Origin: Petaurus breviceps papuanus
Lineage: Eukaryota; Chordata; Mammalia; Diprotodontia; Petauridae
Direction of reading: 5' to 3'
NCBI GenBank assembly: GCA_028583685.1
Contig: JAMXIF010001210.1
Span: forward strand, 10,771,468 to 10,835,467
DNA: 64,000 bases
Under the pieces are notes generated by a model that worked only from the letters and a program-made list of their open reading frames with translations, was not told the DNA's origin and made no database searches. A program made the translations under genes and the position numbers. Below are positions 45,961-57,530 of this stretch, in pieces (the stretch's first letter is position 1; every line of letters begins with the position of its first letter).

Positions 45961-48164
45961 TAACAGGTGTAGGTACCAGAAGTAAAAATGGCACTTATTA
46001 GTGAGACCTCCACTTTCTGAGTTAGTCAATTGGAAAAAATAGGTACATATGGTTGGAGAAGGGAAGTGAACAGATAATGACTTAAGGAGTTCCTAACAGC
46101 AATACTATCCCACACAGATGCACAGTGCCTTTATGGCACTAAATGTATATGTGATCTCAATGGAAGTAGGGTAGGGACAGCTCCTGAGAGTCTGTCCCAA
46201 TATGTTTCTTTAGGATCATGTGGACAGAAGCATAGGTCAGGGTGAAAGGGGCAATTGTTCCACTGTGATCTCAATTTTATTTTGTTTTAACCTTCACTAA
46301 ATGACTAGGTTGATAAAAATAAAAACTGTATAATATATATTTGTACTTTATATGTAATTTATGCCTAAATTCTCCAGTCAATTTCATGACAAATCACAAG
46401 TAGTCCTGTAGTCACTAACTCAGTAGTAGACTGGGGAAGCTGCTTTTATCATTGTACTTGTTTTAAAATGCTAATTCATCATTTACTTTCTTGCTGTTCA
46501 AGTAATAAAGATATTCTCCAAGTAACAGGACAAAATAGAATGAAATCCAAATATTATTGTTGAAGTTGTAAAGGTATAGAATGCATACCCTGAATATGTA
46601 ATATGCACATACACATATAAATATTTGGAATTCGCTTTTAACCACATTGCAGTAAGAGAAGGAAGTCCTGTATAAACAAAGCCATTATTTTAAAAAGCTG
46701 GGTTGAGGAACACCTGAAACTATGTTAATTCGACCTCTTGCTAAAAAATTTAAGGCTGTTATTTACTGGTGTAACCTTCAAGGATTTCTCAATGACCACT
46801 ATTCATCTGTTACAACAAACAGCTCTGCTGATTGATTATCATAGGCTGATAAGTATGACATCATTTTTATTTGTTAATGTTGTGGGGTGGAGGGAGGAGG
46901 ACTCTCCTTTGCTGCAGCAAAACCTTGGCTGGAGATGTGAAGACCAGTAAATAGTGTCAAAGCCTGAAGTACTATTTGGGGAGCTTTCAGACATCAAGAT
47001 TCATGCTGCAGCTTGGCTTCTGTCCTTTGGCTGATTAAAATGAAAGGAAAAAGAAAATCCTTACTAAACTTAACTGCTAAAAGAAGTGACATTTTTGCTT
47101 CTTTTGATACTATCGAATATCACCTTCTTCCGAAAAATATTAATGACAAAATAGATAGAGCCATATGTCAAAAAAATGAAACAAAATGAAAAAAGCAAAT
47201 TTTTAACACTACTGCCCAGCTCAAATCCTCTGAGGGTTGCAAAAGCAAGCATAGTGCTTAAGGTGAACTGTGGTTGAATTAGCAATCAATTTCAACTTAG
47301 CTATTGCCAATAAGATATTGATTAGATAAGCCAGGATGTAGAACCCCTGATTCTTGCAGGTTCCAGCAATGTAAACAACTATTACTTGACTATTCATCAG
47401 TCATTAATTCTGAGAAATTATAATTCATTAGCAGTTTATAAAAAGCTTGGCACCGTAGTTCATCATTCCCATGGGGTTCATTCTTACCAATTACAGTAGA
47501 AAATGGATCAAGGAAATTGAGGCAGAGGCCTCTGAGGTATGATGTTGAGCACCTCTATTGGTTTTTATATTTACCACCCAGAAGCAATGCTAATCAGCAT
47601 TGTGGGTTCTTATTGATGGCACACTGGTCAAATTATCCATCAAACAGACAACTTAGCTGTCTTTGCAATTCACTCAAGCATTCCATAGTCTAACATTTTT
47701 ACTGCGATGATCTGAATTAAAACTGAAGATGGGTGGGGGGGGAGAGGCTGGGATTGCAAAAGCCCATCTTTCTTTCAGGCATTTGTACCACTTCCAGATT
47801 TTAATTAGATGGGAAAAATTACCAAAAGGAAATGCTTTATAAAAACACAGAACTTTCCTTCTCCAAATGAAAATGTGAATTATAGGGCAGGGCTATGGCT
47901 TTGTTGGTTGCTTTTCAAATGTTTAGGAGGAAAAAATAAGCCCTAATTATTTTTTCCAATCCAAGACATCATGAAATTGGATTTAATTTTTGAGGAAAGA
48001 GATCAGATGGTTCACAAGTTACCATGCAGGACTAGTTCGCCAGATTTTGTTCAATATTTTAATTAATATTTCTGGCTTTGAAAACCTCACTGTGATTCTC
48101 TATTCCCCAGAGGTCAGAGACCTTTGTCCAAAGAGCTTAAGAGATGTTCAAAGGAAGAGCTAAT
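45961..48164. other. repeat-poor unassigned stretch
   Basis: About 2.2 kb without assignable repeats. 46780-47040 and 47040-47300 look unique. The 71-codon minus frame at 47070-47285 has no recognised motif. A G-run sits near 47733. Confidence 0.45.
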
Positions 48165-48235
48165 TCTTCTGTTTATTTTCTGCACTACATGGTGTTTGGG
48201 ACATAGTAGGCACTCAACAAATGCTTGCCAAATGA
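48165..48235 (+). mobile_element. L2 LINE 3' tip
   Basis: 'ggtgtttgggacatagtagg' and 'cactcaacaaatgcttgcca' are the L2 terminal block. Confidence 0.5.
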
Positions 48236-49357
48236 AGCAATGGATGGGTTTATGACCACAGAGCACTGAGAAAATTAAGCATATGCAATATAGAACCTGT
48301 ATTCAGATATTTGAAATCTTATTTACACATACACACATACACATATGCATATACATAAACACTACCACTGGGGTTTTCAAGCCAAAAATATTAATAACTA
48401 CCCTTACTTAAATTTTTTTTCTAACAATAATCCATCTTTTTTTTTTACCACAGAAAAATCTCAGGAACAAAAAACAAACATGCCAGCTAAGCACGAAAAA
48501 GACATTGTTGATCAGATTCTCAGCTAGGTAGAATACTCTTCATTCTGATAAGATCATATTCTGATCTTAGATATCAAGAGTGTTTGTAAAAATGCAAAAA
48601 TAGCCTTAAAGAGTTAAAATAAAAATAATCATCATATTATTGCTTTCTCAAAGGCATGTTATATACCTAGTAACCAAGCAGAAATCTGGAACCAATATTA
48701 TTTACATTGGATTTTTAGATAAAATTATAGGGACAAAAAGAATGGAGTCCCTTGCTTTTATGACAATTGTGCAAGGCTGGTTTCTCCATATGAAATAAGA
48801 ATGAATCACATTCCTTCCATCCCCATACTACCAGATCCTTGAACAAAGATGCCTTAGAAAAAATTAAGGTGGCAGTGAAGGGGTTAAGAAGGTTTTATTT
48901 GCAAACCCCATACTGAGTCATTCCTGTGCTTTTGGATTCACTCTCTATCATTCATTCTACCTGGGAAAGGCGAGCCAGTAAATTTAACCCATTAAAATTC
49001 ATACAGTATTAAATTTTCTTTTTTTACATGCAACTAAGGTTTATGATTTTCAACAAGGAGACAGAACATGGATGGTTTTCTCAATGTTTTGTCAATCCTT
49101 CTAAACCGATCAGCAGATCAAAAACGTGTTAGAGAGAAAAACGATTCAGTTGATTTTGCATTCACTCAATAATCAAAAAGCTTTAGATAACATGTAGAGA
49201 TGATATGAGATCAGATAATGTAGAATATCATCAAATTAGCCTCCAAATGAAAAGCTAAGAAAACAGAGAATGATTCAAATGAAAACATGCAGATGGCTCA
49301 AAGAATGGATCCTTGCTTCCCCCATCCTTAAACACATCAAAAAATAACATGTGGTAC
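48236..49357. other. no feature recognised
   Basis: AT-rich, unique-looking; nothing supported. Confidence 0.45.
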
Positions 49358-49425
49358 CTTTTAATTTTCTGAATGAGTAGTTTCCAATCAATGTTTCCTG
49401 TGTTAATGACAACAGGCTGTAGAAC
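49358..49425 (-). other. splice-bordered exon-like block, identity unknown
   Basis: On the minus strand a pyrimidine run ending TTTTATTTTTATAG leads into 68 nt that stay open in one frame, reading VLQPVVINTGNIDWKLLIQK then IK. It ends AAAAG before GTACCA, a weak donor. The frame stays open for about 34 further codons if unspliced. No family recognised. Interest comes from its place about 130 bp downstream, on that strand, of the CpG-rich patch. Chance is quite possible. Confidence 0.22.
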
Positions 49426-49558
49426 CTATAAAAATAAAATTAAAAAGAGAGAAAAATATATATGTAGAAAGATAATTTTTGAAATTGCAAATTAATCAGC
49501 TTGCAAATAAGCAAAGGCATTCTTCTCAGTCCTAAAATAAAACTGCCTTGAGTTCATC

Positions 49559-49984
49559 GGTATTGCTGTAATGCAGTACTTAATTTTCCAGAAGGCTCAA
49601 TCCTTGCATCTTACAGAATTTTCCTCAGAATACCCTTTAAATCAGACAAAGTGAATCCTTTGAAAGAAAATCATTACCGGTGCATATGCAGCAAGACCCC
49701 CAAATCCTATTCTTCAAGTACTGCTGCAAAATCATTCTTCTCGAGTGTTATTATCCATTGGTTTGCCGTCTACCTCTAGACAGACGCAGTCTGCAAGCCG
49801 CCAGCTTGTGTCTATGTGTGTTGGGAAAATGAAAACTGCAAATTAGAAAAAGTCCCTGCAGTGGCGAAAAGGAAAATAAGGCGAGTGGGAGAGGGAGAGA
49901 GAGCTCAGTAGCCACAGAATTTTCGAGAATGATGACAAGCCACCCAGCTCCGCCATCATTCACTCACAATAGGATGCTGCGCTG
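49559..49984 (-). promoter_or_regulatory. local CpG-rich patch, possible first exon or promoter
   Basis: Eleven CpG dinucleotides in about 430 bp, against very few in the surrounding kilobases. The minus strand holds an ATGATGGCGGAG start-like context (about 49964) and a frame of roughly 50 codons in one frame, 70 in another (49751-49963). A donor-like CCGGTAATG lies near 49676. No protein family fits either frame. It could be the 5' end of a minus-strand transcript, an enhancer, or a patch spared from methylation. Strand is inferred only from these hints. Confidence 0.35.
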
Positions 49985-50129
49985 CTGGCAGATACAGCAG
50001 TTTGTCAAGGGGCTTCTGGTATCAAATGCCTGACAGGCATTTTAATTGCATCCAACCAAGTGTGTCCCCAGGAGTCAGTCCTATAATCCTATGAATGTCA
50101 TCATCTGGTCGCCTTTGTGCCTATGCCAG

Positions 50130-50131
<2 letters not shown>

Positions 50132-50178
<47 letters not shown>

Positions 50179-50188
50179 NNNNNNNNNN

Positions 50189-50235
<47 letters not shown>
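50132..50235. repeat. (CA)n microsatellite with assembly gap
   Basis: Two pure CA runs of 47 bp each flank ten Ns at 50179-50188. The frames across it on both strands are meaningless. Confidence 0.96.
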
Positions 50236-50237
<2 letters not shown>

Positions 50238-51384
50238 AGGCATACAGCACAAAAAGACAGCACAGGAACCTTAATACTTAGGTTTCAAATACTAGGTCTG
50301 ATTAAAAAGAAGTTTTTGGGGACTTTAGACTCCATCTGCATTGAGGACAGCAGGGATTTTTTTTTTTTTGGTTGTTTGGTGTTTTGGTAACTGAGTTTTA
50401 AAGAATATACCCAAAATTAATTATGGAAATTTTCTTACCTATACCACAAAGTAATAGATTGACTATAAATTACTGTATTGAGAGAGATACCTGCCTGTTT
50501 CTTATCAAGAATTCTAGTTCTTTGTGACTGTCTACTATTCATAAGGCAAATATTTCCCTTTTGAGAGAGAAAACAGCAGATAGCAAAGGACTAGGGACTA
50601 AAGTTGAATCATGATTTAGTGGTAATCGCTTTCCCATATTTCCACATTTATTCAGTTTGCACATTAAAGCAGAGAGGATATGATTGCCTTTGGTACTCAG
50701 GGGCTCTTCCATTCCCAAAGCTCCAAATAGGGAGAAAAATCTCTGGCATAATCAGTTTCTCCACCATGCCAGCAACTGAAATTAACAGTTACACATTCCC
50801 ATTTTAAAGTGTCCTTCAGGGAGGTTAAATGAGAGGGAAATTCCCCATGTTTCCTTTGAAAGGAAATGGACAAGAAATTTGGTAAATAAAATAAGCCTCT
50901 AAACCACCCATATAATATTGCATTACCTAACAATATCAATCCAATGTATATCAAAGGAGTTGGGTTGTAAAAAAAAAAAAAGAAAAGGAGGGGGAGATTG
51001 CCAAGAAAGCTATTTGTGGTAAGTATCACTATGGTTACCAGCAATGAAAAGTAGAAAGGAAAAATAAGGGGTGGGGGTGAGGATAGAGGGAACTTGGAAT
51101 AGTCAGATCATCAAAGTGGATTGAGTACAAAAGAGGAAATTTGGAGACATAAAAAAGAAGAATGATTTTCATACATCAATTTTCTTTCTTTCTTGAAATA
51201 GGTAGGTCCTTTCCATGCCTCTCTACCCTTCTATATATTAGACTACATTGGAGGGAATTAGATCTCTCCTCTAAACAACCTTTATTCCTCACCTTTTCTC
51301 GTCAGCAAATTTTACTTTCACCTATCTCCTTTCAAATTAATGACACAGTGCATTAAATCATTCTGGTAGCTGAACCCTTTGATT
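50236..51384. other. no feature recognised
   Basis: A 115-codon minus-strand frame (50697-51044) includes an F-run from an A-tract at 50970-50981 and no motif. Nothing else supported. Confidence 0.45.
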
Positions 51385-51540
51385 ACCAGCATGTTATAGA
51401 GCTTTAGATCTAGAAGGATCCTCAGAAATCATTTAGTAAAACTCTCTTATAAATAACTCTGTTAAATCAGATAGTCAGTAGAGCCTTGATGAGGACCCAG
51501 GTCTGCTGCTTCCTTGGCCCAGTATTCTATGTATTATATC
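51385..51540 (+). mobile_element. MIR/THER-type SINE
   Basis: 'gttatagagctttagatcta', 'gaaggatcctcagaaatcat', 'gaggacccaggtctgctgct'. Middle part diverged. Confidence 0.55.
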
Positions 51541-52243
51541 AATATATATGCATATATATTTGCATGTTAAGCCAATTTTGGGAATATTCTTTGTCTGCTT
51601 TGGAAATTGTTCTTTTATTTATATGAGCAACATCATACTCATCCCATAGACTAACTTATGTCTAGTTTTTGTTCAGAATTCCATTTAAGGTCAGCAAAAG
51701 TCAAGTTAATTAGATCAAATCTTTTTCTCATCAACTCTCCTGTTTCTATTCTGATAGGCATGACTGACCTTTTGTGAACTGATCTTGTAGAGTCTGAACT
51801 AAACCATCACATTCTAGACTCTTTGACTACCCCTGACATCATCCTTTCTGCAAACACGAAATTCTAGAATTAAATTTATAGCTGGGTCCTCAAGGGTTCC
51901 TCTTTGGTGTTCACAGTGTGAATCTGACTCTGACTCAAAGTAGTGGGGCCAGAGAATTAACAGTAGATTTAGTAAGAAAAGTGATAGTTTACCTTATTGA
52001 TTTGCTATTTCATTCATATAACCATTGTGTCTTACAATATTTATAAAAACTTTTTGAATCCCAACCCATAGGTAAGATCAGTAACCAGACCTTCATGTTT
52101 TATATGTTTGAGTGTCTTCCCCAAACCTCTTCTCAAATAAGATACTTTTGAGATCAGTTTACCCACAGGTTGATTTGAACTACTTTTTAAAATTCTTGCT
52201 AAAGACTCAATATTTTCACTGTCTTTCAAGTATGGGTTCAATC
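51541..52243. other. no feature recognised
   Basis: AT-rich; short frames only. Confidence 0.45.
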
Positions 52244-52256
52244 AGTCATATTCTTT

Positions 52257-52424
52257 TTTTTTTCTTTTTGCCTTTTGGAGGGCAATTGGGGTTAAGTAAC
52301 TTGCCCAAGGTTACATGGCTAGTTTTTTTGTGTGGGTGTTAAGTGTCTGAGGCCCGAACTGAACTCGGGTTCTCCTGACTCCGGGGCTGGTACTTTACTC
52401 ACTGCACCACCTAGCTGCCCAGTT
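52257..52424 (-). mobile_element. A-tailed tRNA-head SINE, long-loop variant
   Basis: Antisense: T-rich start, 'agggcaattggggttaagta', 'acttgcccaaggttacatgg', a T/G-rich insert, 'cgggttctcctgactccggg' and the head complement 'ctgcaccacctagctgccca'. A 13-bp perfect target duplication AGTCATATTCTTT flanks it (52244-52256, 52425-52437). The insert before the terminal block recalls the 9.2 and 9.8 kb copies. Confidence 0.93.
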
Positions 52425-52437
52425 AGTCATATTCTTT

Positions 52438-53404
52438 AGACTGGAATCATTGTTATGTTTCATAGGGAATTTCAGATCTAGTGAAAAGACAGTGAAAAGC
52501 CACCCCAAGCATGTACAACATTCAGTAATCTTAAAAAAAAAAAAATGTCTGGCAAAGCATGATCTCTATGGCTATAGGCCCCTCAATAATTCTTGGCTTA
52601 TTTTTGTCACTAAGGATTACTTCTTCAAACCAGATTTTTGGGCAAAACTATGCCTTAAGCTTAGAATTCATTTATGAGCTCAAGGATATGATATACCCAT
52701 GATATATATATATGATATAGGCATCTACTGTTACAACCAAGATTGAATTCTGCTAAGGTCCCCAGTAGCAAACTAAGGGGTTGAAAGAATGAACACAGCC
52801 TCAAAAAATGCCTTCCTCCAAAGAAATTCAGTGGGAACTCCTGGTCCAATGATTAGGAATATGGCTTCACAATCTCATTTGATCTCATTCTTTTCATCCA
52901 TTATTAACTAGATCTTTCTGTATTAACTCTTCTGAGGATGGTGGAAGGAGAAACTATACTTGTGATTCTAGAATGAGGGCAGAACTTTCCTCTTCAGATT
53001 CTATTTGTCTCTGTGGGGCATGCTACTAGCTTGGAAAGGCCATGCTATTAATCCAACAATGAACATCCACCACTGTTAAATACTGTGAGCAGTTTGTGGT
53101 AAGATACAATCTGTCCTTAAACAGCTGAAAGATACAAGAGATTATATCTCACATTTTTTTTGAAGGTTGGGAAAGTCTTGTCCTCAAAAAAAAAGTGCTT
53201 GCTAGGATCTTGTGGAAAGCATATAGATTGGGAGTTTAGGAAATGACCTGTGATAGAGTCAAGTAAAGGAAGGCAGACTAACATCTATAGTCAGATATGT
53301 AAGGCCCTTAAGCGCTAAACCTTCTGCTCACCACCTTCCATTCTTCTCTTACCCTGGGAAGCTGCACTGGGTGGAAATACCACTGGACTTGGAATTGGAG
53401 GATC
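52438..53404. other. no feature recognised
   Basis: Holds two A-runs (52531-52543, 53185-53193) and a TA run near 52704; nothing else. Confidence 0.45.
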
Positions 53405-53530
53405 TAAATTTATCAAACAGCACCCTTTGACCAGTGAGAAAACTGAGGCTTAGAAAAGGTAATTTATTTTGTCCAGTGTCACAAGGAAATAGGAAGTCAA
53501 GGACTTTGAACTGACCTACAACTTCACACA
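53405..53530 (+). mobile_element. MIR/THER-type SINE fragment
   Basis: 'ccagtgagaaaactgaggct', 'tagaaaaggtaatttatttt', 'gtccagtgtcacaaggaaat' and 'gtcaaggactttgaactgac'. A possible left half is at 53370-53400. Confidence 0.5.
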
Positions 53531-53559
53531 AGTGATCTTCTCACACAAGGTAGCCTTCT

Positions 53560-53690
53560 CATCAAATGCTCTGCCTCCAACAGATTGTAAACTTCTTACA
53601 GGGTAGGGGCTGTTTTCACCTGCCTTTGTATCCCAATGCTTAGCACAGAGTAGACAATTAATAAATATATATTGACTTGATTTGACTGCT
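53560..53690 (+). mobile_element. L2 LINE 3' end
   Basis: 'cagattgtaaacttcttaca', 'gggtaggggctgttttcacc', 'tgcctttgtatcccaatgct', 'tagcacagagtagacaatta' and 'ataaatatatattgacttga'. Confidence 0.78.
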
Positions 53691-53837
53691 CAGAGACACA
53701 GCTCTTTTAGGAGGGTCAACCTCTACAATTCAATCACTACTCCACAGTTGACTTTTGTTAAGCAGAAGACATTTATTTCACAATCTTTAAATAACTGCAG
53801 ATAACTATGTGAACCCTCCCCTGGCCCCAACCACACA

Positions 53838-54232
53838 CTTGGAAAGTATTCTTTACTACTGAGTCCTCATTTTCTTATTGACTAATTCCTCTCAGAACCT
53901 CCTATCTAAGGAAGTTCAAGCAAAAAGTATCTTCATCTCTCCCTATACTGAATTGCCAACTCATCTCCATAGATTTTTTCTGCCATGACATAGAAACCTC
54001 TTCACCCTGGAAGTTTATTTCACAGTTGGACTATTTCATAGATTGGAAATATTCTCTGCCCCTGAAGCCTCACCTTCTGATGGGTTGATTCCTCTCAAAT
54101 TCTTTAATTTAAGGAAGAGGCCCAAGCCAATGAAATCTTCATCCCTCACCATAATGAATTACTGGCTCATCTTCAAAAGGACTTTCTCTACCATGCCCTT
54201 GCACATACTTCCCTCTTCCCCATCTACCCCTC
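53838..54232. repeat. diverged tandem duplication, unit about 203 bp
   Basis: Two adjacent units align over most of their length: 'attcctctcagaacctccta' (53885) with 'attcctctcaaattctttaa' (54088), 'atcttcatctctccctatac' with 'atcttcatccctcaccataa', 'tgaattgccaactcatctcc' with 'tgaattactggctcatcttc', 'tttttctgccatgac' with 'ctttctctaccatgc'. The right unit leads straight into an L2 3' end, so the unit may be L2 3' UTR-like or an older local duplication. Confidence 0.6.
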
Positions 54233-54234
54233 CA

Positions 54235-54385
54235 GCTGTTTTTGAAATGTGTTGTCTTTTCCCATTACAATGTAAGCGCCTTGATGGCAGTGAAGGTCTT
54301 TCTTTTTACATTTATTTGTATTCCCAGTACTTAGTACAGTGCTTGTCACATAGAAAAGACTCAATAAATGCTTATTGACAGAACG
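54235..54385 (+). mobile_element. L2 LINE 3' end
   Basis: 'cccattacaatgtaagcgcc', 'ttgatggcagtgaaggtctt', 'tatttgtattcccagtactt', 'agtacagtgcttgtcacata' and 'actcaataaatgcttattga', full L2 terminus. Confidence 0.82.
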
Positions 54386-54434
54386 ACGGACACCAAAAAT
54401 TTAACAATCTAATTCTGTATGGATTGACTCCAGC

Positions 54435-54990
54435 ATACCCCTAGTTTCGAGTTCCTTCACCATCTTGGTTGCTCCCCTCTAGAAGCATCCAAACTTGTGA
54501 GTATCCAACCTAAAATGTTGTCCAGAACTGAACAGAACATTCAGATATAGGCAACCTGAGACTAAGTTAACTTTTTGGGGGTCATTTCATATTGTTGATT
54601 TATAATGAACTTGCCATCTGCTAAATAAATCTTTTCCCCAAGAATTGTGGTCCTCCTCCCCCCAAACCACCCCCAATTCTGGGCTTATACAGTTGGGTTT
54701 TCAAGCCTAAATGCAGTCCTTTACATTTATTCCTATTACATTTCAGACTATTAGCCTTAGCCCATCATTTCACTCTGTCAAAATCTTCTTGAAACCTAAT
54801 TCTGTCATTCAACATATTAGCTAGTTTTTCTAGGTTCATGTCAGCTAAGCTTTTAAAAAACATGCCATCTATAATTTCATTTCAGACAATGACAAAAATG
54901 TTTAGTAGACTGAGGACACAGTCTTTTGGCACAACACTAGATCAGCTCTTTTTGAATCTAGCTTTTCAACTGGTCTTGAAAAACCTCTTA
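54435..54990 (-). mobile_element. L3/CR1 LINE, ORF2 remnant, antisense
   Basis: 'ttggttgctcccctctagaa', 'atgttgtccagaactgaaca' and 'gaacattcagatataggcaa' are the complement of the CR1 'LEYCVQFW' region. 'gcctaaatgcagtcctttac' matches the complement of 'KCKVLHLG'. 'gaggacacagtcttttggca' with 'caacactag' matches the segment upstream in ORF2. Opposite strand to the L3 at 42.4 kb. Confidence 0.68.
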
Positions 54991-55550
54991 AGAGAGCTAA
55001 GCTTATAAAAAAGCAAACCTGGGTTCAAATCATGGCCTCTGACATTTACAAGCTCTGGAACCATACTCAAGTCAGTTAATTTTAATCAATGAGAGTCAAC
55101 TCTTTAAAACTCATCTACATAAATATGGCACCAATGAAATCACAAATTCTTGACATACTGAACATGAATATGTATGTATTTAACGATACTCAAACACATA
55201 CATATATAGGTCTTCATATTCCCTTTTTGAGTTTCACACAAAAAGATTTAATTTAAGCACATGTCCTTCAAAATGTGGATCACTAAAATAAGATGATTAG
55301 AGCAAAATAGACCAGTAACAGTGTACAGAGTACGAATAATGTGCTATTTTCTTTTCTGATCTCTGAGGACAAGTTAGTCCTTCTCCCAATCCTTTTCACT
55401 TACATCTTAATTCAATTCAACAACCATTTCTTAAGCATCTAGTATGTTGGCGTGTAATAGTTGAATTTCATCCCTTCTCAGAATCTAAGGTATCCTGATT
55501 CTATGTATCCCTTTAGCCTTTAATATTTTATTTCACTACCAATGGCTCTT
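54991..55550. other. mostly unassigned
   Basis: A short MIR-like scrap ('gggttcaaatcatggcctct', about 55020-55070) and an antisense L2 tip ('caacaaccatttcttaagca', about 55415-55450) are possible. Nothing firm. Confidence 0.4.
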
Positions 55551-55567
55551 CACACTCTTTTCTGAAA

Positions 55568-55728
55568 ATGCAAGCTTTTTTTTTTCTTTTTGGAGGGGCA
55601 ATTGGGGTCAAGTGACTTGTCCAAGATCACACAGCTAGTTTTTGTGTGAAGTGTCTGAGGCCAGGTTTCAACTCAGGTCCTCCTGACTTCAGGGCCTGTC
55701 CTCTATTCACTGTGCCACCTAGCCTCCC
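55568..55728 (-). mobile_element. A-tailed tRNA-head SINE (WSINE1-like)
   Basis: Antisense: T-run, 'ggggcaattggggtcaagtg', 'acttgtccaagatcacacag', 'caggtcctcctgacttcagg', 'cactgtgccacctagcctcc'. A 17-bp perfect target duplication CACACTCTTTTCTGAAA flanks it (55551-55567, 55729-55745). Confidence 0.93.
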
Positions 55729-55745
55729 CACACTCTTTTCTGAAA

Positions 55746-56654
55746 TATAAAAAAGATATCCTCTAGCTTGAAGAAAAATTGTAGTTGCTTCTTCTAGCTA
55801 TACTGTAATCTTGTTTGTCAGAACTCCTCTAATAAAAAAACATCAAGATAATCTATGGCCTTTTTATTATTGAATGCAATGCCAATGTTGTGGCCTCATA
55901 CTTCCTTAATCTTTTAGCTACATGGTACACTATATTTTTTTAACTCACTTTTTTACTTCTTCAACACTAAAATATCAGCATTATTCTTCAACCTCACTGT
56001 CTCTGGTCCTTTAATAAATTTCTATCCCTTGAAGTATTAATTTGTGACCTTGGCTTCTACTGTTACCTTTTTGCCAGTGACTCCAAAATCTATCTGTCTA
56101 GGCCTGGCCTTCTTTCCAAGCTCCATATCTATATCTGCCAACTCTTTCTTAGATATTTTAACTGTTAGAGAGTGAAAAAAGGGAATGGAGGGAGATTAAT
56201 GGAACAAAAAAAATAGTTTGCATTATCTTGTCTGAGGGAGTCTGACTGTTATCTCAAACATTTCATTTGCAAAAAAATCACATTTTTGTCATTTTGTCCT
56301 CAAACGCATCTTCTTTCCCAATACTGCTGATTGGCACCATTATTCTCTGTTACCCAGTGTATAACACCTTTGCTTCATCTTTATCTTTCAGTCCCTCTAT
56401 CTCATTATATTCTTGTATCTAGACAAGATTACTTCCTAAACATGTTAGATAAACTCTGGCATTGTTCCTTTAATCCTACCATCTTATGATCCACGTTTTA
56501 AGTCAAGAAAACAAGCATGTCATAAGGGGCCACCATTTCCTTAAAGTCACTATCTCTATACAACTATTGGGACTGTATTGTTATATATTTTTAGAATGAC
56601 AATAACATACAAAATATATTTAGAAACCATAAATAAGCTCAATTACTTCTTATA
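55746..56654. other. no feature recognised
   Basis: AT-rich, with weak L2-like wording near 56060-56150 ('aaaatctatctgtctaggcc'). Not assigned. Confidence 0.4.
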
Positions 56655-56840
56655 GAACCATATGATCATTGATCCAGAACTGGAGAGACCCTGGGGTTGT
56701 CTACTACAACTCCTTCCATGTATAGATGAAGAAACTGAAGCCTAGGGAGGTCAAGTGACTTGTCTGAAGTAACACAGGTAGAAATATGGGTTTTAAAACC
56801 AGGTTCTCTGACCCTGTGATGAGTCTTCTTTCTTTTGTGC
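56655..56840 (+). mobile_element. MIR/THER-type SINE
   Basis: 'atcattgatccagaactgga', 'tgaagaaactgaagcctagg', 'gaggtcaagtgacttgtctg' and 'aagtaacacaggtagaaata'. The 66-codon minus frame at 56666-56866 is antisense to it. Confidence 0.68.
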
Positions 56841-56939
56841 TGGACAGCATTAGCATTAAGAGTCAAATTATGACTCTACAAGCCTGAATTATGTGAGTCA
56901 AGTGTTACCATTTGTTATGTGAGTGAAGTGTTACTATTA

Positions 56940-57300
56940 CAAGAGAGAGGTTTGGAAAAAGAAATTGTGGAGATAAAATGATGAATTTGGTTTTCAACAT
57001 GTAAATTTGAGTTGGTAGCAGAATATCCAGGTCAATATATTTACAATTGGCAGTTGGAAATATTGAACTAAAGGTCTCGGGAGAGGTTGGGTGAAGATAC
57101 AGATATGGAAATAGATTGCTGAAAGGCACAAGAGGTTGTCAAAGCAAATTGTAGAGAGAGAAGAGGGGAGAGTCAAAGACCTTAGGGAATATTTATATTT
57201 AGATGGGGAAGGTGAATGAGGAACCACCAAATGAGTGGCTAATAGTCTAGGAAGAGTATCATGACAATGCAGGATTGTGAAATTCAAGCAATGAGATGGT
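56940..57300 (-). mobile_element. L2 LINE, ORF2 region, antisense
   Basis: 'tttggttttcaacatgtaaa', 'agaatatccaggtcaatata', 'tacaattggcagttggaaat', 'ctcgggagaggttgggtgaa' match the complement of the L2 stretch beyond the catalytic region. The 74- and 118-codon minus-strand frames here (56905-57350) are decayed L2 on its own strand. Confidence 0.62.
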
Positions 57301-57317
57301 GTGAAGAAAAGGATAGT

Positions 57318-57530
57318 GATCAATAATAATAGCTGAAATTTATATATCATTGTAGGATTTGCAAAGCACCTTACATATATAATCTCCTTCTACCTTGCAA
57401 TGCCTCTGCAATATAGGCATTAAAACCATTTTTAGTTCCATTTAGAGATAAAGAAACTGAAGCACAGAAAAGTAGAGTGATTTTACCATAGTAAAACAGT
57501 GTTAGAGAAGAGATTTCTAGTTCTTTCTTG
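57318..57530 (+). mobile_element. MIR/THER-type SINE
   Basis: 'tgtaggatttgcaaagcacc', 'ttacatatataatctccttc', 'agagataaagaaactgaagc', 'acagaaaagtagagtgattt'. Confidence 0.68.

Noticed and set aside
50046-50390. 114-codon plus-strand frame and its minus-strand counterpart
   Set aside because: Both run through the CA microsatellite and its N gap.
50697-51044. 115-codon minus-strand frame with hydrophobic run
   Set aside because: The F-run comes from an A-tract; no signal peptide or domain pattern holds up.
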